Positions 29,383 to 34,649 of a stretch of DNA of 34,649 nucleotides are shown here, one piece after another; position 1 is the first letter of the stretch; each line of letters opens with the position of its first letter. Source of the stretch: Anaerolineales bacterium UBA5797. Lineage in GTDB: Bacteria > Chloroflexota > Anaerolineae > Anaerolineales > Villigracilaceae. Under the pieces are notes generated by a model. It was not told where the DNA came from. It did not search any database and saw nothing but the letters and a program-made list of their open reading frames with translations. The position numbers were made by a program, and so were the translations under genes. Location: positions 1 through 34,649 of the forward strand of contig DIDP01000003.1 in assembly GCA_002418205.1 (NCBI GenBank), in the 5' to 3' direction.

Positions 29383-31813
29383 CCCGCCAGCCATCCAATT
29401 TCAGATCGTGCAGCACCTCACCCGGATTCGTCCCGCGCAGGACGATCTGCCAGCGATAATAACCGCCGACCTTCCCAAAGAAACACGGGACAGGACCGAT
29501 CACCGACAAACGCTGACTACGAATTGCCGCCAACCTGCCAGCCACCTTCTTCGCTTCCATCTCCGCCGACGATGGATCCGTGTTTCGATATTCGAGTCTC
29601 GCCAGACGCGTAAACGGCGGATATCCCAACCGTCGGCGCTGTTCCAATTCATATTTATAAAAGCCGTCCACATCGTGCTGCGCCGCGGACCGAATGACCT
29701 GATTCTCCGGATCGAACGTTTGCAGGATGACCTTCCCGCCGCGTTCACTGCGCCCCGCGCGCCCGGCAACCTGTGTCAACACCTGAAAGACGCGTTCCCC
29801 CGCGAACGGATCAGGCAGGTGCAGACCCACATCCGCCAGCACGATGCCGACGAGGGTCACCATCGGCAGATCGAGTCCCTTGGCGAGCATTTGCGTGCCG
29901 ATCAACACGTCCGCTTTATGGTTGGCAAAATGCGTCAGGATCATATCGTGCGCGTCTTTTTTACGCGTGGTATCCCAGTCCCAGCGCAGGGTCTTCGCCT
30001 TGGGGAACAACGCGTTCACTTCCGCTTCGACCTTTTCGCTTCCCAATCCGTATTCGCGGATCTGTTTCCCGCCGCATTGCGGACAACTCTTCGGCCTGCC
30101 GCGTTCGTATCCGCAGGTGTGACAGAGCAAACGCTCCCGATCCTCCACATGGAATGTTAACGGGGAATCGCAATTGGGGCATTTCAGCACATATCCGCAA
30201 TCGCGGCAAAAGATGTAGGTGGCGGTCCCGCGCCGGTTGAGGAAGAGGATCGCCTGCTCTCCCCGTTTCAGCGTGGATTCCAGTTCGTTGAGCAGAAGCC
30301 GGCAGAATATCCCGCGCTGACCCGTCTTCAGTTCCTCGCGCATATCCACAATGTGGACGGGGGGCAATCCCTTTTCGACGATCCGTTTGGGCAAATCCAA
30401 TTTATGGATTCGATCAGTCTCAGCGAGATAACGTTGTCCCACCGTCGGCGTTGCGGAACCCAGCACGCACATCGCGCTGCACAACCGCGCATACATCTGC
30501 GCCGCTTGAACCGCGCCGTAGAACGGCGGCTCGGATTGGTGATACGAAGAATCATGACATTCATCCGCGACGATGAGACCGATATTCGGCAGAGGCGCAA
30601 ACAGGGCGCTGCGCGCGCCGATGATGACCATGAGATCGCCCGCACGCGCTCGCCGCCAGGTATCGTAGCGCTCGCCTTCGGAAAGTCTGGAATGCAGCAA
30701 ACCAACCTGTCCCGGAAAACGACTCAAAAATCGACGAACGGTCTGCGGCGTGAGCGCAATTTCAGGGACGAGGATGAGCGCCTGTCTTCCACGCTTGACC
30801 ACCTCCTGCGCGGCGCGGATGTAGATTTCCGTTTTGCCCGAGCCCGTGACACCCTGCAACAGAAACGGACGAGGAGCATCGGATGATTTGATGGAACTTA
30901 AAATTTCTTTCAACGCAACATTTTGTTCGGGGGTTAATGCAATAACACTTTCAACCTGCAACTTTTTCCCTTCGACCTTTTGCAGCGGATCGCGAAAGAC
31001 CTCGCTCTCGAACAATCGGATCAAGCCGCGTTCTTCAAGCACTTCAAGATCACTGAGATTACATCCGCTTTCGGCATAAACCCACGAGATGTTGACCGCT
31101 TCGGGTTGGCGGATCAAAAACCGCAAAGCAGACTGCCGGCGGGCGAGCGTTTGTTTCGTGCCGAGCGACTCCATCGCCGCCTCCGCCGCTTCAGGCGGGA
31201 CCGCGAGCTGGGCAACGCGAATGTACTTTGTCCGCACCCGAGGCGGAGGCAAAACACTTTTGGATGAAAGCACGCCTTTCCGCACAAGGAAGTTCGCCGT
31301 CCTGCGCCAGTCCACTTTGGCGAAGTGTGTATCGATCTGACGTCCGCGCAAGGGACCGCGCAAGCGCAGCAGATTGACGAGACGGTCTTCGGTGGTCAGT
31401 CGTTTTGTACGCGGATTAACCGAGTTCGGATCGGTCTTCGATCCCTGGTCGACAACTCCGGTTTCGCGCAGGGAGTACAACACGTCCGCCTGCTGGCTCA
31501 AGCCAACGGGCAAAAACAATCCGACGATGGACGCCAAAGGCTGGAGCGTGGAGTCCGCCATTTCTTCCGCGAGGGCAAGCTGGGGCTGGGTCAGAACCGG
31601 TTCGTCGTCCACCACTTCAAGGATTTCCTTCACACCTCGCACGGACGGCGAATCCACAAAGCGATATACGACACCCTGCACGGTCTGTCTGCCGAACGGG
31701 ACGATGACCAGATGTCCCACACCCACCTGCCCCACAAGCGACCCGGGAACGGCATAATCGAACACCCCTGCAACAGCCGGGACGTTGACAACGATTCGAA
31801 CGTAAGCAGTCAT
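29354..31813 (-). CDS. priA: primosomal protein N' (PriA helicase)
   Basis: The 819-residue protein has the PriA layout: an N-terminal 3' DNA-binding domain (VVNVPAVAGVFDYAVP), a winged-helix region, Walker A GVTGSGKTEIY (K327), the DEAH-box variant DECH (417-420), a zinc-binding insert with four cysteine pairs (CRDCG, CPNC, CHTCG, CPQCG), and helicase motifs such as GTQMLAKGLDLP and QVAGRAGRSERGG. It restarts stalled replication forks and loads the replicative helicase. No ribosome-binding site precedes the ATG, and a TACAAT box ends seven bases before it, suggesting a leaderless message, although no good -35 was found. Confidence 0.96.
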   Translation of the reverse strand: MTAYVRIVVNVPAVAGVFDYAVPGSLVGQVGVGHLVIVPFGRQTVQGVVYRFVDSPSVRGVKEILEVVDDEPVLTQPQLALAEEMADSTLQPLASIVGLFLPVGLSQQADVLYSLRETGVVDQGSKTDPNSVNPRTKRLTTEDRLVNLLRLRGPLRGRQIDTHFAKVDWRRTANFLVRKGVLSSKSVLPPPRVRTKYIRVAQLAVPPEAAEAAMESLGTKQTLARRQSALRFLIRQPEAVNISWVYAESGCNLSDLEVLEERGLIRLFESEVFRDPLQKVEGKKLQVESVIALTPEQNVALKEILSSIKSSDAPRPFLLQGVTGSGKTEIYIRAAQEVVKRGRQALILVPEIALTPQTVRRFLSRFPGQVGLLHSRLSEGERYDTWRRARAGDLMVIIGARSALFAPLPNIGLIVADECHDSSYHQSEPPFYGAVQAAQMYARLCSAMCVLGSATPTVGQRYLAETDRIHKLDLPKRIVEKGLPPVHIVDMREELKTGQRGIFCRLLLNELESTLKRGEQAILFLNRRGTATYIFCRDCGYVLKCPNCDSPLTFHVEDRERLLCHTCGYERGRPKSCPQCGGKQIREYGLGSEKVEAEVNALFPKAKTLRWDWDTTRKKDAHDMILTHFANHKADVLIGTQMLAKGLDLPMVTLVGIVLADVGLHLPDPFAGERVFQVLTQVAGRAGRSERGGKVILQTFDPENQVIRSAAQHDVDGFYKYELEQRRRLGYPPFTRLARLEYRNTDPSSAEMEAKKVAGRLAAIRSQRLSVIGPVPCFFGKVGGYYRWQIVLRGTNPGEVLHDLKLDGWRVEVDPVSLL

Positions 31814-31906
31814 CGGGACGATTGTATCGTGAAAGATATTTTTATGAGGAGACCACTTGGAGTTATCATGGTTTGGACATGAGAATTGTCACCGGCAATC
31901 AAAGTT

Positions 31907-31938
31907 AAAAAAGGCGACCCTGCTCGAGTCGCCTTTTT
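31907..31938 (-). terminator. bidirectional intrinsic terminator after the MEMO-like gene
   Basis: On the minus strand AAAAAGGCGAC pairs with GTCGCCTTTTTT around a ten-base loop, ending in a six-U run just after the MEMO-like gene. The flanking A-run makes it usable in both directions. Confidence 0.85.
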
Positions 31939-31951
31939 GATCCACAAGGTA

Positions 31952-32794
31952 TTATTCCTTCGTTTTCAATATCGCTGCCGCGCCATATCCCACGACCGAA
32001 GAATAGTCACCCGTCACGTCACCTGATGTGGCATGACGCAACACCTTTACATGATCCGCGCCCAATCCACGCGCCGCCCATAATACGGAAGTGACCGCGC
32101 CAAGTCCGCAGGCGAAGCCTTTACCGGCGCGCTCGGCATCGAACGCGGCATCGGGGTCGAAGGCTTCGATCTGTTCGAGCATGAAACGATCATATTTCAG
32201 GGCGGTATTCTGGTTATTGAAATGCGACAGATCCGTGCTGGCGACGAGGGCAAATTTCTTATCACGCAAGACCTGCGCCAGCGCCCTGCCGAGTCCCTGT
32301 GAGACATGCGGATCGAGGGCACGTACCATCACAGGCAACAACTTCCAGTCGGATCCCAAAGCGCGTTGCAGGAACGGCAATTCGATCTCCAGCGAATGTT
32401 CCGGGTCACGCGATACAGGCGACAGCCCAAATCCCAATTCAGATTTCAGGATCACATCAAGTTCGTTCAGTGCAACCTTATCCACCGGAACATCGCCAAG
32501 CGGTGTGCGATAGGCATCGTGCGAGGTGGTGATCAGCGGCTCATGATAGGGATGATGCATCGGCGAAACAACGGCGACCAGATCGGGTGTCTGCCCGCGA
32601 AGCGCCGCGAACGCGTAACCGGCGACCGCGCCCGAGTAGATATGTCCCGCGTGCGGCGCGATGACCCCAACCACCTCCCCCTCCAATTCGGGGAGTTTCG
32701 CGTTCTCCAAATATTCATCCACAGAACGGGACAAAACTTTCGCATTCCCCTCATACCACCTGCCGGCAATCGGCGACGGACGAACATCAATCAT
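31952..32794 (-). CDS. amrB: AmmeMemoRadiSam system protein B (MEMO1 family)
   Basis: This 280-residue MEMO-family protein has VRPSPIAGRWYEGN at the start, IAPHAGHIYSG (His48 region), VVSPMHHPYHE near 76-85, EHSLEIELPFLQ, and a late STDLSHF segment. These carry the conserved His/Asp/Cys metal-site residues of the family. In bacteria it usually stands beside an AMMECR1 protein and a radical SAM enzyme, but neither is adjacent here. The biochemical role is not settled for the bacterial family. The ATG at 32794 gives the normal family start and lies inside the last codons of the Nudix gene. TACAAT ends six bases before it, so it may be both coupled and separately initiated. Confidence 0.88.
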   Translation of the reverse strand: MIDVRPSPIAGRWYEGNAKVLSRSVDEYLENAKLPELEGEVVGVIAPHAGHIYSGAVAGYAFAALRGQTPDLVAVVSPMHHPYHEPLITTSHDAYRTPLGDVPVDKVALNELDVILKSELGFGLSPVSRDPEHSLEIELPFLQRALGSDWKLLPVMVRALDPHVSQGLGRALAQVLRDKKFALVASTDLSHFNNQNTALKYDRFMLEQIEAFDPDAAFDAERAGKGFACGLGAVTSVLWAARGLGADHVKVLRHATSGDVTGDYSSVVGYGAAAILKTKE

Positions 32795-33281
32795 AAAAAG
32801 ATTGTAGCACTTTTTGTGTGGCGAGAAAAGCAAGCGCAGGCAGATGTTCCTTGTCGAACCACTCGACCGCGTCCGCATCGTCATCCGGTTTCATTTCGCC
32901 GCCGAGGATCTCTGCTTGATAGACGATGACGAAGTCCGCGCCGCGCGGATGCTCACGACCTGAGACGATGTCATACACACGCGTCACGCGGACGCTCAAA
33001 CCTGTCTCCTCCATACATTCCCTGATCGCCGCCCCAGCCGGATCCTCCCCCCCGTTGACGAATCCCGCGGGCAGAGTCCACATGCCGCGGAACGGTTCAT
33101 TGACGCGTCGAACCAGCAGGACGCGCCCGTCACGGACGACCAATACTGCCGCGGCCACCTTTGGGTCCACAAAATGGATCCAGCCGCAATTCGGGCAGAC
33201 GGGGCGCATCTTCCCGAACCGTTCTTCGAGTTTCAATTGGGTCGTGCAGCGGGGACAATATTTATATTCGTTGTTTGCCAT
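32787..33281 (-). CDS. Nudix hydrolase with N-terminal zinc ribbon
   Basis: The 164-residue protein has a zinc ribbon (YCPRC and VCPNCGW) followed by a Nudix domain with a complete box: G, five residues, E, seven residues, then RECMEETG. The ribbon plus Nudix layout recalls NudC-type NADH/NAD-cap pyrophosphatases, but it is much shorter and lacks the NudC middle domain. ADP-ribose or nucleotide pyrophosphatase activity is equally possible. The longer upstream frame runs into a palindrome and the anti-sigma gene, so the ATG at 33281 (MANNEYKYCPRC) is used; 33290 is an alternative. No ribosome-binding site is present. It overlaps the MEMO-like gene by eight bases. Confidence 0.88.
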   Translation of the reverse strand: MANNEYKYCPRCTTQLKLEERFGKMRPVCPNCGWIHFVDPKVAAAVLVVRDGRVLLVRRVNEPFRGMWTLPAGFVNGGEDPAGAAIRECMEETGLSVRVTRVYDIVSGREHPRGADFVIVYQAEILGGEMKPDDDADAVEWFDKEHLPALAFLATQKVLQSFYD

Positions 33282-33293
33282 GAGAATCATAAA

Positions 33294-33315
33294 GGGGCGG
33301 CAGGCCTGCCGCCCC
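33294..33315 (-). terminator. perfect 22-nt palindrome between anti-sigma and Nudix genes
   Basis: GGGGCGGCAGG is followed directly by its reverse complement. On the minus strand the tail is only TTTATGATT, so termination of the sigma/anti-sigma transcript would be partial. The TATGAT in that tail, four bases before the Nudix ATG, may be a -10 box. Confidence 0.5.
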
Positions 33316-33328
33316 TGCTGTTTCAGTT

Positions 33329-34057
33329 TTATTTCCAACGTTGGGCGGAAAGCCGTCTCATCAGCCCCATGACCAGCGCGCTGATCACCGCAACGATAGC
33401 CAGCCCCGCCACCCATATGGATGGGATCAACGGAACCTGGCGTTGGGTTTCCCGCGCATATTGATCCGGACTCTCCACACCTCCGCCCACTCCGTTCTTC
33501 TCCACCGGAGTCTCCATCATGGTGCTCAGTTCCTCGGTCGGAGGGACTTCCGTGCCTTGGGGCGCCAGCGCGATGGATGGTTCGCTGGCATCTGCCGCGG
33601 CTGTCGGTGTAGGGAACAGAGCAGGCGCCGGAGCCGCGGGTTGTTCCATGGCAGGTTCTTCCGCGGGAGCCTCCGCGGCGTAGGATTCCGCTTCGCCTCC
33701 GCCCCCACCGCCTCCCATGCCAAAAGCCGGCGGCTGGGAAGCAATTTGGGGCGCGAGGGTATTGAACCCAATCGAGAACACAAACAGCAGGGTTGCGATG
33801 GCTGTGGCAAACCGAAATACCGGATAAGTGCGCGGCAACGGCGGGTTCTGTCCCACCATTTTGCGCGTCAGGGTAAAGTTGCGCGGCGCTTTGCGCGAGG
33901 GCAGTCCGCGGAGCAGGCTTCGGGTGACGCGCAGGTCGTTCAGAACGGAGGCAAGTTGAGTGTCCGATTTGAGGCGTGCTTCCAGTTTTGTGGAGTCCGA
34001 AGGCTTGAGTTCCCCGTCCAGATATGCCGAAAGAAGTTCAAGATCACGTTTGTTCAT
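33329..34057 (-). CDS. membrane anti-sigma factor (ECF partner)
   Basis: The 242-residue protein starts MNKRDLELLSAYLDGELKP, the typical opening of an anti-sigma domain, and lacks the HxxxCxxC zinc motif. A first membrane segment lies at about 83-101. It is followed by an extracytoplasmic stretch of some 110 residues, with a poly-Gly run and then Ala/Pro/Glu-rich low complexity. A second membrane segment (about 213-235) and a short basic tail end the protein. Its ATG overlaps the sigma factor stop (TAATG), which ensures matched synthesis. It probably holds the sigma factor at the membrane until a signal releases it. Two membrane passes and a disordered outer loop are unusual for the family. 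Confidence 0.8.
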   Translation of the reverse strand: MNKRDLELLSAYLDGELKPSDSTKLEARLKSDTQLASVLNDLRVTRSLLRGLPSRKAPRNFTLTRKMVGQNPPLPRTYPVFRFATAIATLLFVFSIGFNTLAPQIASQPPAFGMGGGGGGGEAESYAAEAPAEEPAMEQPAAPAPALFPTPTAAADASEPSIALAPQGTEVPPTEELSTMMETPVEKNGVGGGVESPDQYARETQRQVPLIPSIWVAGLAIVAVISALVMGLMRRLSAQRWK

Positions 34058-34649
34058 TACGCGTTTATTCCTTCTTCCAGACGAAAAGATGCGGGCAAAA
34101 GTTCCGCGAAGCCCTGCAAACACTCACGCAATCTTAATCGGGCGCGGGCGAGGCGGCTTTTGATGGTGCCGAGCGGCACACGGATGGATGTGGCGACCTC
34201 GGCGTAATCCATGCCCTGGATGTCAGCCATCACGACCACGGTTTTGAATTCGAGCGGGAGGTTTTCGAGGCAGTGCTGAATGGCGTGTTCGAGTTCGTTC
34301 GCCTCTGCTTCCTGATCGGGAGTCATGTTCGGATCGGCAAGCCAGCGCGGAGAATCCATCTCATCGCCATCTTCGGTATCGGGTTCGAGCGGAGTGGTGG
34401 GTCTCCGTTTTTGGCGGCGCAATTCGTCGTAGCAGGCGTTGGTCACCGTGCGCATGAGCCAGGCTTTGAACGATCCCCCGCGGAATGACGAGAGGCTTTT
34501 AAAGGCGGAGATGAACGCCTCCTGCGCGGCATCGGCAGCGAGGTCATCGTCACCGAGGATGCGGACCGCGGTATTGAAAACGCTGTCCTGATAATGCAGG
34601 ATGAGCGTGTTGAAGGCATCGAGACCGCCGTTCTGTGCTTCTTGAATGA
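34057..34649 (-). CDS. ECF RNA polymerase sigma factor (5' end outside the window)
   Basis: The frame is open to the right edge, so the N terminus is missing; at least 196 residues are visible. The visible part starts in region 2 (DAFNTLILHYQDSVFNTAVR, then AADAAQEAFISAFKSLSSF and the region 2.4 stretch WLMRTVTNACYDELRRQKRR). It continues through an acidic linker to region 4 (LPLEFKTVVVMADIQGMDYAEVA, then GTIKSRLARARLRLRECL). It is therefore an ECF sigma factor near full length, not a gene starting at the internal ATG at 34455, which would lose most of region 2. It overlaps its anti-sigma partner (TAATG). Its target promoters cannot be identified here. Confidence 0.92.
   Translation of the reverse strand, partial: IQEAQNGGLDAFNTLILHYQDSVFNTAVRILGDDDLAADAAQEAFISAFKSLSSFRGGSFKAWLMRTVTNACYDELRRQKRRPTTPLEPDTEDGDEMDSPRWLADPNMTPDQEAEANELEHAIQHCLENLPLEFKTVVVMADIQGMDYAEVATSIRVPLGTIKSRLARARLRLRECLQGFAELLPASFRLEEGINA

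Noticed and set aside
33341..34207. Plus-strand open frame of about 288 codons opposite the sigma/anti-sigma genes
   Set aside because: It is a shadow of two coupled genes with clear domains; the product is His/Arg/Ser-rich and has no homology signal.
34057..34455. Sigma factor beginning at the internal ATG at 34455
   Set aside because: The same frame continues to the window edge and encodes most of sigma region 2, so the gene is cut by the window and does not start there.
1..34649. Mobile elements, CRISPR arrays, tRNA or rRNA genes
   Set aside because: Gaps between genes are short and no transposase, integrase, direct-repeat array or tRNA cloverleaf was recognised by reading; a covariance-model scan was not possible.

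Overview
The window reads as chromosomal DNA of a chloroflexotan, most likely of the Anaerolineae. This is an inference from gene content and style: Thr/Pro-rich linkers, paired SPFH-like membrane proteins, DUF6159 and DUF6174 proteins, a serS T-box, a Lys-ligated NrfA with NrfH, and moderately high GC. No marker gene settles the taxonomy. I see 35 protein genes, one of them cut by the right edge. I see no rRNA, tRNA, CRISPR array, transposase or phage module.

Layout, left to right. Bases 5-2786 (minus): an FAD/NAD(P) oxidoreductase with a two-cluster ferredoxin, a cold-shock protein with a structured leader, and a PHP-domain phosphoesterase. Bases 2850-7474 (plus): two overlapping SPFH-like membrane proteins, pseudouridine-5'-phosphate glycosidase (psuG) and an SRPBCC protein. 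Bases 7494-9127 (plus): a near-consensus promoter overlapped by a GAAC-N4-GTTC palindrome (LexA/DinR-like), driving an unknown four-TM protein and an anchored lytic transglycosylase. Bases 9138-12161 (minus): a two-component system and an alpha/beta hydrolase whose nucleophile elbow carries Asp. Bases 12210-14401 (plus): a consensus promoter, a serine T-box leader, serS and a DUF456 protein.

Bases 14451-20115 (minus) hold a peptide-salvage-like cluster: a Thr/Pro stalk protein, three divergent M42 aminopeptidase paralogues, an S51 peptidase and a solute-binding lipoprotein. Bases 20153-23880 (plus) carry sbcC and a family 2 glycosyltransferase. Bases 24038-25982 (plus) carry nrfHA, ammonia-forming nitrite reductase, behind a perfect TGTGA-N6-TCACA site centred about 41.5 bp before the inferred start of transcription. 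Two lipoproteins follow: a PCuAC copper chaperone and a DUF6174 protein. Bases 27149-31813 (minus) are priA, a DUF6159 membrane protein, a phosphoribosyltransferase and a Crp/Fnr regulator whose recognition helix fits the nrf site. Bases 31952-34649 (minus) are an ECF sigma factor (incomplete), its membrane anti-sigma partner, a Nudix hydrolase and a MEMO/AmmeMemoRadiSam B protein.

Best leads: the SOS-like promoter with its membrane protein/transglycosylase pair; the SPFH-like gene pair; the nrf operator matched with a nearby Crp/Fnr gene that lacks an FNR cysteine cluster; a T-box whose stem III position is a perfect 30-nt palindrome; and several genes whose -10 box lies only 6-10 nt before the ATG, suggesting leaderless mRNAs.
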